64,000 nt of DNA from Bradyrhizobium zhanjiangense (GTDB lineage Bacteria; Pseudomonadota; Alphaproteobacteria; Rhizobiales; Xanthobacteraceae): assembly GCF_004114935.1 (NCBI RefSeq), contig NZ_CP022221.1, positions 124,001-188,000 of the forward strand, written 5' to 3'. The number at the start of each line of letters is the position of its first letter. Position 1 is the first letter of the stretch. Below the pieces are notes generated by a model. That model did no database searches. It was not told where the DNA came from and saw only the letters and a list, made by a program, of their open reading frames with translations. The position numbers and the translations under genes are program-made. Shown one piece after another: positions 26,586 to 34,976 of this stretch.

Positions 26586-27761
26586 TTACTTCATCAACCC
26601 CGCCGCCGTCAGCGCGCGCGTGATGATCTGGCCGAGATCGAAGCTGCGTGTCCGCTCGGGTTTCGCCTCGGCCGGCTGTGCGGCGACCGCGGCGCGGATC
26701 GAGCGGGCGAGATGCGGCGCGGGCGTCAGCGCCGGCTTCGGCGTCGCAGGCTTTGCCTCCGCCTTTGGCGCCGCCTCCGCGATCCAGCCGGTGAGGCCGA
26801 AGAACTTTGCGATGTGATAGGATGAGGAGATGCCGGCCTCGATCAGGAACGCGCCTTCCATGCCGTAACGCTGGTCGTTGTCGGCAAGGCCGAGCGGCGT
26901 GCCGTGCGCCATGTCGGTGATGGCGTAGGATTCGACCAGGGTCTCGCCGTCCTGGTTCCACCAGGCCTGGCGCGGATAGCCGTCGACATTGGTCTCGGCC
27001 ATCGGCACCTCGGGCAGATCATGCAAATCGAGCCACTGCTTGACGATCTCGTTGGCATTGCCGGGATTGACGGTGCGGTCGGCGCTGCCGTGCCACACCG
27101 ACACCTTCGGCCAGGGGCCACGATGGTGGGTGGCGTTGCGCACGAGATCGCCGAGCTCGCGCGCGGGACGCACGGGTGAATGGAACATGCCGTCCAGCGC
27201 CTCGCGCAGGTTCGACGCGATGCCATAGGGCAAGCCCGCGATCACCGCGCCGGCTGCGAAAACTTCCGGATAGGTCGCAAGCATCACCGATGTCATGCCG
27301 CCGCCGGCGGACAGGCCGGTGATGAAGATGCGCCTCTGATCGATGCGATGCGCTTGCACCATGTGAGCGATCATCTCGCGAATCGACCGCGCCTCGCCGC
27401 TGTCCCGCGCGGTGTCTTCCGGATTGAACCAGTTGAAGCAGGTGTTGCCGTTGTTGATGCGCTGCTGCTCGGGCATCAGCAGCGCGAAGCCGTAATGCTT
27501 CGCCAGCGTCGACCAGCCGGCGCCGAGATCGTAGCCGGAAGCGGTCTGGCCGCAGCCGTGCAACACGACGACGAGCGCGCGCGGCTTCTGCAGCTGCGCC
27601 GGCACGAAGGCGAGCATGCGCAAGGCCCCCGGATTGTCACCGAAATTCGTGACCTCTTGCAACGGGCTGGATGAATCCGCGCTGCGGCCGAGCTCGGCAA
27701 AGCGCAGACCGTCCAGCTTTGGCAGACGTCTCAACAGATCGACATTTCGGGCTAGTGACAC
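26586..27761 (-). CDS. PHB depolymerase-family esterase (GTG start)
   Basis: This is an alpha/beta hydrolase of the LpqC/PhbC-depolymerase-like esterase family, 391 residues. The oxyanion region VVVLHGCGQTA is near 65-75, the nucleophile S151 lies in ITGLSAGGGMTS, and a later acid and His lie in WHGSADRTVNP and ITDMAHGTPLG. The C-terminal 60 residues are alanine/proline-rich. A TTG at 27788 is also open, but GTG 27761 follows CAGGAAG with good spacing and gives VSLARNVDLLRRLPKLDG, the usual family start. No signal peptide is visible. The substrate may be polyhydroxyalkanoate or another ester. Confidence 0.87.
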   Translation of the reverse strand: MSLARNVDLLRRLPKLDGLRFAELGRSADSSSPLQEVTNFGDNPGALRMLAFVPAQLQKPRALVVVLHGCGQTASGYDLGAGWSTLAKHYGFALLMPEQQRINNGNTCFNWFNPEDTARDSGEARSIREMIAHMVQAHRIDQRRIFITGLSAGGGMTSVMLATYPEVFAAGAVIAGLPYGIASNLREALDGMFHSPVRPARELGDLVRNATHHRGPWPKVSVWHGSADRTVNPGNANEIVKQWLDLHDLPEVPMAETNVDGYPRQAWWNQDGETLVESYAITDMAHGTPLGLADNDQRYGMEGAFLIEAGISSSYHIAKFFGLTGWIAEAAPKAEAKPATPKPALTPAPHLARSIRAAVAAQPAEAKPERTRSFDLGQIITRALTAAGLMK

Positions 27762-27902
27762 GGCAACTTCCTGGTGGGCAACTTCCAACGTTCAGCCAAA
27801 CCAGATAGTTGCTGCGTTGCAAAATAAAAAGACCGTGCGCTGTCAATCGCACGAAAATCGCCGGGATTTCCCGCGGAATCCGCATCTATTAACCGCTATG
27901 CC

Positions 27903-29315
27903 TCAACTTGGTGCAGAGGCGCGGCGCATCCAGGCCAGAAATGCGGCGCAGATCATGACTAATGTCACAAACAGCGCAAGCGAGACGAGAAATCCTGCGC
28001 GCGCTGATTGCAACGATTCGACGGCGAAGAACAATGCGCCGATTGCGGCCACTCCGGCCGCATTTCCGATCTGCGCCGTGGTGCCGTACATGCCGGAGGC
28101 TGAGCCTGCGGCGACAGGTTTTACGCTCGCGAGCACCGCGCTCGACAACGGCGCCATCACCAGTCCCTGACCGTAGCCGAAGACGATCATCGTGAGTGCC
28201 AGCGCAAGCGGCGTCGGTGCATCGACATAGAACGCAACGAGCGCGAGCGCGGCGAGGCCTGCGATCTGGAGCGCGCAGCCCTCGAGCAGCACCTTGGTGC
28301 CGCGATGCCGCGCCCGCGCGCCGCTGTGCCGCGAGGCCACGACGAAGGCAAGTGCGAGCGGGATGAAGGCGATGCCGGCGGCGAGCGGTGGAATTTTCAG
28401 GCCGCGCTGCATGTACAGCGTCATCACCAGGTAGAATGAGAGGTTGGCGATGAAAAAGAACAACGCCGCGCCGAGCCCGCGCAGGAAGGCTGCATCCGAC
28501 AGCAGCGTCAGATCGACCAGCGGCATGCCGCCGTCGCGCGCGACCGCGTGCTCCAGCTTCAGGAACGCGGCGAGGATCGCGCCGCCGATTGCCATCACCG
28601 CCCACAACCACGGCGCCCAGCCGACATCGTGACCGAACAGCAGCGGACCGATCAGGCACAACAAGCCTGCGAACAGCACCACGCTGCCCTTGACGTCGAG
28701 CTTCGTACCTGATCGCCGCAGCACCGACGGCATGATGCGCCAGGCGGCAGTGGCGATGGCGAGGCCGCTGGGCACGTTGACGAAGAACACCGAGCGCCAG
28801 CCGGTGCCGGCGAGATCGAGCGTGACGAGGAGACCGCCGAGCAGGAAGCCCGCCGCGCCCGCAAGCCCGAGCACGATGCCATAGATGGCGAAGGCGCGGC
28901 TGCGCGTCTCGTCGGTGAACAGCAGATGCAGCGTCGCCAGCACCTGCGGCACCATCAGCGCCGCGGTCGCGCCCTGCGCCAGCCGGGCGATGATCAGCTC
29001 CGCGCCCGACAACGCGAGGCCGCACCACAGCGAGGTCGCCGTGAAGCCGAGCACGCCGGCGAGGAAGACATTCCTGGTGCCGTAGATGTCGCCGAGCCGG
29101 CCGCCGGTGACGACCAGCGTGGCATAGGCGATCAGATAGATCGCAATCACGGATTCGATCTGCGCCGGCGACGCTTTCAGATCGACCGCGATGGTGGGAA
29201 TGGCGACGTTGACCACAAAGGCGTCGACGCCGAACATGAACTGGGCGGCCACCACGATCGCCAACACCCACCAGCGGCGCGAGGAATCGAGTTGTTGTGT
29301 GACGATTTGGTGCAT
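27903..29315 (-). CDS. DHA2-family MFS drug:proton antiporter
   Basis: This is a major-facilitator efflux pump with about 14 membrane helices in 470 residues. The motif-A region is GGRLGDIYGTRNVF and the antiporter motif-C-like stretch is GIVLGLAGAAGFLLGG. The first helix carries VDAFVVNVAIPTIAVDL, a DHA2 signature position. The family exports cationic or amphiphilic drugs. It lies downstream of no regulator, but points toward the esterase gene 140 bp further on, so co-transcription is possible. Confidence 0.9.
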   Translation of the reverse strand: MHQIVTQQLDSSRRWWVLAIVVAAQFMFGVDAFVVNVAIPTIAVDLKASPAQIESVIAIYLIAYATLVVTGGRLGDIYGTRNVFLAGVLGFTATSLWCGLALSGAELIIARLAQGATAALMVPQVLATLHLLFTDETRSRAFAIYGIVLGLAGAAGFLLGGLLVTLDLAGTGWRSVFFVNVPSGLAIATAAWRIMPSVLRRSGTKLDVKGSVVLFAGLLCLIGPLLFGHDVGWAPWLWAVMAIGGAILAAFLKLEHAVARDGGMPLVDLTLLSDAAFLRGLGAALFFFIANLSFYLVMTLYMQRGLKIPPLAAGIAFIPLALAFVVASRHSGARARHRGTKVLLEGCALQIAGLAALALVAFYVDAPTPLALALTMIVFGYGQGLVMAPLSSAVLASVKPVAAGSASGMYGTTAQIGNAAGVAAIGALFFAVESLQSARAGFLVSLALFVTLVMICAAFLAWMRRASAPS

Positions 29316-29693
29316 CGGCGCGGGACCCCGGACAATCGTTGCCCGATGATTTCAGATCGCGCGTGGTGTCGCGATTACCTCGCAGGTAGGATTCCCGCGC
29401 TTCCGCGGTTGCTTCGCCTCTCCCCGCGTGCGGGGAGAGGCCGGAATTCAAACGCAGTTTGAATTCCGGGTGAGGGGGAGCTTCCGCGAGTCGCACTGCC
29501 ACTGAATTTGCGGAAGCAGCCCCTGACCCCGCCCCCTCCCCGTAAGAACGGGGAGAGGGAGACGAGACATCTCATCGCGCCTCCGCGCATGCCTGCATTC
29601 CGCCGCGCGGGACATCGTGCGATTGCGTTCGCTTCCGCGAGCACGTAGCCTCGCCGCCTCAACAAACATAAAATCAAAGCCGGAGAGAACGCC
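29316..29693. other. Intergenic region containing a palindromic repeat (29416-29561)
   Basis: This 378-bp gap separates the divergent MFS and monooxygenase genes. Positions 29416-29561 form a repeat: the hairpin CCTCTCCCCGCGTGCGGGGAGAGG, the perfect palindromic stretch GGAATTCAAACGCAGTTTGAATTCC, and on the right CCCCTCCCCGTAAGAACGGGGAGAGG. The flanks probably hold the two promoters; no motif is convincing. Confidence 0.65.
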
Positions 29694-30929
29694 ATGGCGC
29701 GCCTGAAATTCGGAGCCTTTCTTGCCCCGCATCACCCGATCGGGGAGCATCCGATGCTCCAGTTCCGGCGCGATCTCGACCTGGTCGAGCAGCTCGATAG
29801 CCTCGGCTATGACGAGTTCTGGTGCGGCGAGCATCATTCTTCCGGCTGGGAGATGATCGCATCGCCCGAGATGTTCCTGGCCGCGGCCGGCGAGCGCACC
29901 AAGCGGATCAAGCTCGGCACCGGCGTGGTGTCGTTGCCTTACCACCACCCCTTCAACGTCGCCCAGCGCATGGTGCAGCTCGATCACATGACCGGCGGCC
30001 GCGCCATCTTCGGCTCCGGTCCCGGCGCGCTCGCCTCCGACGCGCATACGCTCGGCATCGACCCGATGACGCAGCGCGACCGCCAGGACGAGGCGATCGG
30101 CGTGATCCGCCGCCTCTTCAACGGCGAGCGCGTCACCGCGAAGAGCGACTGGTTCACCATGAACGACGCCGCGCTGCAGATCCTGCCGCTGCAGGAGGAG
30201 ATGCCGTTCGTGGTGGCCTCGCAGATCTCTCCGTCCGGCATGACGCTGGCCGGCAAATACGGCATCGGCATCATCTCGCTGGGCTCGATGACGACGCAGG
30301 GGCTGATGTCGCTGCAGCAGCAATGGCAGTTCGCCGAGGACGCCGCGAAAAAGCACGGCACCACGGTGAGCCGCGCCGACTGGCGGGTGCTCCTGACCTG
30401 GCATATCGCCGAGACCCGCGAGCAGGCGCGCCGCGAGGCCGGCGCCGGGCTGATGCGCTGGCACAACGAATATAATGTCGGCACGCTGCAGCGGCCGGGT
30501 CTCACCGCTTTCTCCTCGCCCGACGAAGCCGTGGACAAGACCGCCTTCGTCGAGGGCGCAGCCTCCACCATCGGCACACCCGACGATCTCGTCAAAACCA
30601 TCAAAAACGTGATGCAGGTGTCCGGCGGGGTCGGCGCCATCATCGGCTTCGTGCACGACTGGGCCAATCCGGAAAACACCCGCCGCAGCTGGGACATGGT
30701 GGCGCGCTACGTCGTGCCGGAGATCAACGGCTACATCGACGGTCTTCGCAAGTCGCAAAAATTCGTGATCGAGAATCGTGCGATCTTCGAGCGTGCGGGC
30801 CAGGCCGTGATGGCCAAGATCATGGAGAACGAGAAGGCCGCCGAGGCGCTGAAGGTAACCGGCCCCGGCCGCGTCGCCATCCCCGCCGTCAACGCCCCGG
30901 ATTTGCAGAAGGAAGCGGCGAAGCGGTAG
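29694..30929 (+). CDS. LLM-class flavin-dependent monooxygenase
   Basis: This is a luciferase-like (bacterial TIM-barrel) oxidoreductase of 411 residues using reduced flavin and O2. The family blocks are LKFGAFLAPHHPIGEHP, GYDEFWCGEHHSSGWE, IKLGTGVVSLPYHHPFNVAQ, DHMTGGRAIFGSGPG and ASQISPSGMTLAGKYGIG. The nearest described enzymes by appearance are limonene/alkanal-type monooxygenases. GGAGAG precedes the ATG. It is followed, after a repeat, by a P450 and an SDR gene, which suggests a region for oxidation of hydrophobic compounds, though these genes do not form one operon. Confidence 0.9.
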   Translation: MARLKFGAFLAPHHPIGEHPMLQFRRDLDLVEQLDSLGYDEFWCGEHHSSGWEMIASPEMFLAAAGERTKRIKLGTGVVSLPYHHPFNVAQRMVQLDHMTGGRAIFGSGPGALASDAHTLGIDPMTQRDRQDEAIGVIRRLFNGERVTAKSDWFTMNDAALQILPLQEEMPFVVASQISPSGMTLAGKYGIGIISLGSMTTQGLMSLQQQWQFAEDAAKKHGTTVSRADWRVLLTWHIAETREQARREAGAGLMRWHNEYNVGTLQRPGLTAFSSPDEAVDKTAFVEGAASTIGTPDDLVKTIKNVMQVSGGVGAIIGFVHDWANPENTRRSWDMVARYVVPEINGYIDGLRKSQKFVIENRAIFERAGQAVMAKIMENEKAAEALKVTGPGRVAIPAVNAPDLQKEAAKR

Positions 30930-30939
30930 GTCTATCTCC

Positions 30940-31081
30940 GTCGTCCCGGCGAAAGCCGGGACCCATAGCCACCGATTTGTGTTTGGCGATGATTGGTAAT
31001 TGCCAGCTCGCAACAAACTACTTCCTGGGGTTATGGGTCCCGACCCCCGTGCGCAATTGCGCACTAGGCCGGGACGACGAT
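30940..31081. repeat. Palindromic intergenic repeat, TCGTCCCGGCGAAAGCCGGGA family (copy 3)
   Basis: CGTCGTCCCGGCGAAAGCCG at the left, GGGTTATGGGTCCC and GGCCGGGACGACG at the right, with an inner perfect hairpin GTGCGCAATTGCGCAC. Confidence 0.75.
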
Positions 31082-31162
31082 GGTACGTGTCGCGATTTTG
31101 TGCCCGCTCATCGCGACTGGATCGTGCTATGCTCGCGGAGCTTGCCAACCGGAGCAATCGTC

Positions 31163-32539
31163 ATGTCGATGCAGAATGTGGCTGCCCCTGCGCTTGGCTT
31201 CACCCCGCCCAGGCGCAATGAGCTGACCCACATCCCCGGCGACGAAGGCTGGCCGATCATCGGCAAGACCTTGCAGGTGCTCGCCGACCCCAAGGGGCAC
31301 ATCGAGGCGAACGGCGCCAAATACGGCCCGGTCTACCGCACGCACATTTTCGGCGAGACCAATGTCGTGCTGCTCGGGCCCGAGGCCAACGAGCTCGTGC
31401 TGTTCGACCAGCAGAAACTGTTCTCGTCCACGCACGGCTGGAACAAGGTGCTCGGCCTGTTGTTTCCGCGCGGGCTGATGCTGCTCGATTTCGACGAGCA
31501 CCGCCTGCATCGCAAGGCGCTGTCGGTTGCATTCAAGGCCGGGCCGATGAAGTCGTATCTCAGCGATCTCGATCGCGGCATTTCCGCGCGCGTCGCGCAG
31601 TGGAAGGCCAAGCCCGGCGAGATGCAGCTCTACCCGGCGATGAAGCAGCTCACGCTCGATCTCGCTGCGGCCTCGTTCCTCGGCGCCGACATCGGCCCCG
31701 AGGTCGACGAGATCAACCGTGCCTTCGTCGACATGGTCGCGGCCGCCGTCGCCCCGGTCCGCCGCCCCCTGCCTGGCACCCAGATGGCGCGAGGGGTGAA
31801 GGGACGCAAGCGCATCGTCGCCTATTTCCGCGAGCAGATTCCGCTGCGACGCGGCAATCACGGCGGCGATGACCTGTTCTCGCAGCTCTGCCGCGCCACC
31901 CATGAGGACGGCGCGCTGCTCTCGGAGCAGGACATCATCGACCATATGAGCTTCCTGATGATGGCGGCGCACGACACGCTGACCTCGTCGCTGACCTCCT
32001 TCATCGGCGAGCTCGCCGCAAATCCGGACTGGCAGGACAGGCTGCGGGCGGAGGTTCTCGCGCTCGGCCTCGCCCCGGATGCGCCGAGCAGCTTCGACGA
32101 TCTCGAAAAAATGCCGCTGACAGAGATGGCGTTCAAGGAGGCGCTGCGGATCAAGCCGCCGGTGCCCTCGATGCCGCGCCGCGCGATGCGCGATTTCAGC
32201 TTCAAGGGCTTTACGATTCCGGCCGGCACCGCCGTCGGCGTCAATCCGCTCTACACCCATCACATGAAGGACATCTGGCCGGAGCCGGACCGGTTCGATC
32301 CAATGCGCTTCACCGAGGAGGCGCAGCGTGGCCGCCACCGCTTCGCCTTTGTGCCCTTCGGCGGCGGCGCACATATGTGCCTCGGCCTGCACTTCGCCTA
32401 CATGCAGGCGAAATGCTTCGCGCGGCATTTCCTGCAGAACATCGAGGTATCGCTCGCACCCGGCTACAAGCCGGACTGGCAGATGTGGCCGATCCCGAAG
32501 CCGCGGGACGGGTTGCGGGTGCGGGTGCGGGCGGTATGA
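31163..32539 (+). CDS. Cytochrome P450 (CYP120/CYP26-like)
   Basis: This is a 458-residue soluble haem-thiolate monooxygenase. The haem-binding loop FVPFGGGAHMCLG has the ligand C406. The I-helix oxygen motif is MMAAHDTLTSS, the K-helix ExxR is EALRIKP, and the proline-rich N-terminal start is IPGDEGWPIIGKT. The overall look, with KYGPVYRTHIFGETNVVLLGPEANELVL, resembles the CYP120/CYP26 clan, members of which hydroxylate retinoids or terpenoid-like lipids; the substrate here is unknown. ATG 31163 is preceded by GGAGC. No ferredoxin gene is adjacent. Confidence 0.92.
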   Translation: MSMQNVAAPALGFTPPRRNELTHIPGDEGWPIIGKTLQVLADPKGHIEANGAKYGPVYRTHIFGETNVVLLGPEANELVLFDQQKLFSSTHGWNKVLGLLFPRGLMLLDFDEHRLHRKALSVAFKAGPMKSYLSDLDRGISARVAQWKAKPGEMQLYPAMKQLTLDLAAASFLGADIGPEVDEINRAFVDMVAAAVAPVRRPLPGTQMARGVKGRKRIVAYFREQIPLRRGNHGGDDLFSQLCRATHEDGALLSEQDIIDHMSFLMMAAHDTLTSSLTSFIGELAANPDWQDRLRAEVLALGLAPDAPSSFDDLEKMPLTEMAFKEALRIKPPVPSMPRRAMRDFSFKGFTIPAGTAVGVNPLYTHHMKDIWPEPDRFDPMRFTEEAQRGRHRFAFVPFGGGAHMCLGLHFAYMQAKCFARHFLQNIEVSLAPGYKPDWQMWPIPKPRDGLRVRVRAV

Positions 32540-32550
32540 GCACCGCTCTT

Positions 32551-32656
32551 GTAGGGTGAGCAAAGGCGCGCTCTTCGCGCGCTGTGCCCACCATCGATGT
32601 TCGGGCCCGAAGAGATATCGTGGGCATGGCGCTCCGCGCCTTTGCCCATCCTACGG
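32551..32656. repeat. Palindromic intergenic repeat, GGGTGGGCAAAGGCGC family (copy 3)
   Basis: The arms are GTAGGGTGAGCAAAGGCGCG and GCGCCTTTGCCCATCCTACG, and the central pair is CTGTGCCCACCATCG / CGTGGGCATGGCG. It lies between the convergent P450 and SDR genes. Confidence 0.75.
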
Positions 32657-32674
32657 TTTCGGCGTCCGGAGCCG

Positions 32675-33514
32675 CTACGCCCCCTGATCGAACGCCTTGC
32701 GCAAGGCCACATAACCCTGCTGCTGCTGGCTCCAGTTGCGGCCGCCGGTCATGGCACCGTCGATGACGAGGTCGTGGCCGTTGATGAAGCTGGATTCGTC
32801 GCTCGCCAGGAACACCGCGGCATGGGCGATGTCATCAGGGAGACCGGCGCGCGGGATCGGCTGCGCGGTCTTGTAGACCTCGCGCATCACCGCCGGCGTC
32901 TTCTCGGCCGCGTCGGTCGACAGCCCCAGCGCCTTGCCGAAGATGCCGGTTGCGATCGCGCCGGGCGAGATCGAGTTGACGCGCACATTGGACTCGCCGA
33001 GCTCCATCGCTACGCATTTGGTGAGATGGATCACCGCCGCCTTGGCCGCGCTATAGACCATCGAGGACGAGAACCCGGCGAGACGGCCGGCGATGCTGCC
33101 ATTGTTGATGATGCTGCCAAAACCCTGCTTCTTCATGTGGGGCGCGGCGTGCTTCATGCCGAGCATGACGCTGCGCACCAGCGTCGCCATCGCCGCATCG
33201 AACCGCTCGGCCTCGAGGCCCTCGATGCCGCCGGTCTGCGCTGGGCCGCCCGCATTATTGAACAGGCAGTCGATCCGGCCGAATCTGTCGACCGCGAGCG
33301 CGATCAGCGCCTGCATCTGCGCTTCGACCGTGACGTCGGTCTGGCGGAAGATGCAAGTCGCCCCGAGCTGCTTCGCCAGCGCCTCGCCTTCCGGCACGCG
33401 CCGACCCGCGATCACAATTTTGGCACCTTCGGCAACGAAGACTTCCGCGGTACGCAATCCGATCCCGCTCGTCGCGCCGGTGATGACCGCAACCTTGCCG
33501 TCTAGCCTGCCCAT
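32675..33514 (-). CDS. Short-chain dehydrogenase/reductase
   Basis: This is a classical SDR of 279 residues. The NAD(P)-binding motif TGATSGIG lies at 12-19, NNAG at 86-89 and the catalytic set S140, Y154, K158 (GSIAGR, YSAAK). ISPGAIATGIFGK follows the active site, and the C-terminal FINGHDLVIDGAMTGGRNW is typical. D60 in RQTDVT fits the cofactor pocket. The frame is open upstream to 34321 only because it overlaps the divergent kinase gene; ATG 33514 (MGRLDGKVAVITG) with GGGA upstream is clearly the start. The substrate is unknown. Confidence 0.93.
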   Translation of the reverse strand: MGRLDGKVAVITGATSGIGLRTAEVFVAEGAKIVIAGRRVPEGEALAKQLGATCIFRQTDVTVEAQMQALIALAVDRFGRIDCLFNNAGGPAQTGGIEGLEAERFDAAMATLVRSVMLGMKHAAPHMKKQGFGSIINNGSIAGRLAGFSSSMVYSAAKAAVIHLTKCVAMELGESNVRVNSISPGAIATGIFGKALGLSTDAAEKTPAVMREVYKTAQPIPRAGLPDDIAHAAVFLASDESSFINGHDLVIDGAMTGGRNWSQQQQGYVALRKAFDQGA

Positions 33515-33694
33515 GGAATGTTCCCGTTTTTGAATGATTTGATTTTCAGATGGCGGACACTGACAGATGACGGCGCCGCGACGGTCACTATTCCCGCCGG
33601 CCCGCGGCAAGGCAAGCTTTGCTTGCGCGTCCGACATGCGTAACATTCGCAACCATGGCTCGACTTTCGAACGGGCATCGCGACCGGGCGGGGC

Positions 33695-34660
33695 ATGGGG
33701 AAGCTGATCGACGAGTTCCGCAAAGGCTGGCAGGGCGTGGCACCGCCATCGCTCGCTCTGAGCATCGCCTTTGCGGCCGCCTGCTTGCTGATTGCGACGG
33801 CGGCGCGCTGGGGTCTCGCGCAGGTCCGGCCCGACGTCTACTTCACCCCGTATTTCCCGGCCGTGTTCTTTGCCGCCGCGTTCGGCGGCTTCCGGATCGG
33901 CGTCGTGACGGCACTCGTCGGCGGCGTGCTCGGCGTCGTCGTCAATTTCAGCGATGCCTTTGCCGATCACGCGCGATTTGCCTTGCTGGCGCTTTACTGG
34001 GCCGTGAGCGCGCTGACGATCTGGGGTGTCGAGCATTATCGCTCGCTGCTGATCGAACAGCGCCGGATTTCCAAGCGCCTGATCGAGGAAGAAGACTATC
34101 GCAAGCTGCTGGTCGACGAGCTCCAGCACCGGCTGAAGAACAAGCTGTCGACGGTGCACGCCGTGCTGCACCAGGTGCTGCACGACCAGCCGCAAGTCTG
34201 GGCCCGCATCGATCCGAGGCTGCGGTCGTTGGCCACGACCGACGATTTGATCTCGCGGATCGACAAGGCGGGCTGCGACATCCGCGATCTCCTGATCGCG
34301 GAGCTCGGACCTTACGGCCACGTCCGCTTCACGCTCAATGGCGACCGGCTGTTCCTGCCGCCGAAGCTCGCGGTCACGCTGTCACTGATGTTTCACGAGC
34401 TCGCCACCAACGCGGGCAAATATGGTGCGTTCTCCGCGCCGCGCGGATTGTTGCAGGTGTCATGGACAGTCACCGGCGATCGCCTGACCATCACCTGGGA
34501 CGAGACCGAGGGACCGAGCATCGGCGAGGTGTCGGCACCGGGCTTCGGCACCAAATTGCTGAAGTCGGCGCTAACCGCCTTCGACGGCAAGACCGAGCTC
34601 TCATTCTTGAAGACGGGCCTCCATTGCATCATGCAATGCCGTATCCCCAAGAGCGGTTGA
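33695..34660 (+). CDS. HWE/HisKA_2-type sensor histidine kinase
   Basis: This 321-residue membrane kinase has four hydrophobic segments (about 20-110) resembling the DUF4118 sensor module of KdpD, including TPYFPAVFFAAAFGGFRIGVV. The phosphoacceptor is H145 in DELQHRLKNKLSTVHAV. The N-box is MFHELATNAGKYGAFS and the G-box region GFGTKLLKSAL, the shortened ATPase domain of HWE/HisKA_2 kinases often tied to the general stress response. No response regulator is adjacent. It is divergent from the SDR gene. Confidence 0.9.
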   Translation: MGKLIDEFRKGWQGVAPPSLALSIAFAAACLLIATAARWGLAQVRPDVYFTPYFPAVFFAAAFGGFRIGVVTALVGGVLGVVVNFSDAFADHARFALLALYWAVSALTIWGVEHYRSLLIEQRRISKRLIEEEDYRKLLVDELQHRLKNKLSTVHAVLHQVLHDQPQVWARIDPRLRSLATTDDLISRIDKAGCDIRDLLIAELGPYGHVRFTLNGDRLFLPPKLAVTLSLMFHELATNAGKYGAFSAPRGLLQVSWTVTGDRLTITWDETEGPSIGEVSAPGFGTKLLKSALTAFDGKTELSFLKTGLHCIMQCRIPKSG

Positions 34661-34976
34661 CGGACAACAAAGTTCGATCGATCGGTCACCTCTCCCTACG
34701 TCTCCCTACGGGAGAGGTGTCGACTACGGCTTGCACCGTTTCAACCGAACCTCATCGCGCGATGAAGTTCGATACAAGCGAAAGAGAACCGCGCGCTCCG
34801 CTCGCAGTTTGGCGGGGTTCATTGACCCTCTGTTAATGACGATCGACGTCGCGCGTCGGATCGTCGCAAGTTTCGTCCAAAACACCCCCGTATTTCTTCG
34901 GACCCCTTAACCAAACTTAAGAGGGAACCGCGCTAGATCGCGCCCATTGCAAAAGCGCGCTGAAACAACAAGATTC
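34661..34976. other. Intergenic region with a terminator-like hairpin
   Basis: Beyond the hairpin at 34687-34719, this 316-bp gap shows an AT-richer part (34840-34930) with GTTAATGAC and CCTTAACCAAACTTAAGAGGG, which probably contains the promoter of the downstream cyclic-di-GMP gene. No convincing -35/-10 pair was found. Confidence 0.45.
34687..34719 (+). terminator. Stem-loop CACCTCTCCC...GGGAGAGGTG
   Basis: The perfect 10-bp stem (34687-34696 with 34710-34719) with a 13-nt loop lies 27 bp after the kinase stop codon. The arm sequence matches the CTCTCCC intergenic repeat family, so it may be a short repeat used as a transcription stop. There is no U-tract. Confidence 0.45.

Noticed and set aside
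27889..29502. 537-codon frame overlapping the MFS transporter
   Set aside because: Same strand, different frame, Arg-rich composition without membrane helices; the frame at 27903-29315 encodes a clear 14-helix carrier.
33515..34321. N-terminal extension of the SDR gene (548-residue frame)
   Set aside because: The extra part is the antisense of the histidine kinase gene, and the dehydrogenase start MGRLDGKVAVITG has its own ribosome binding site.
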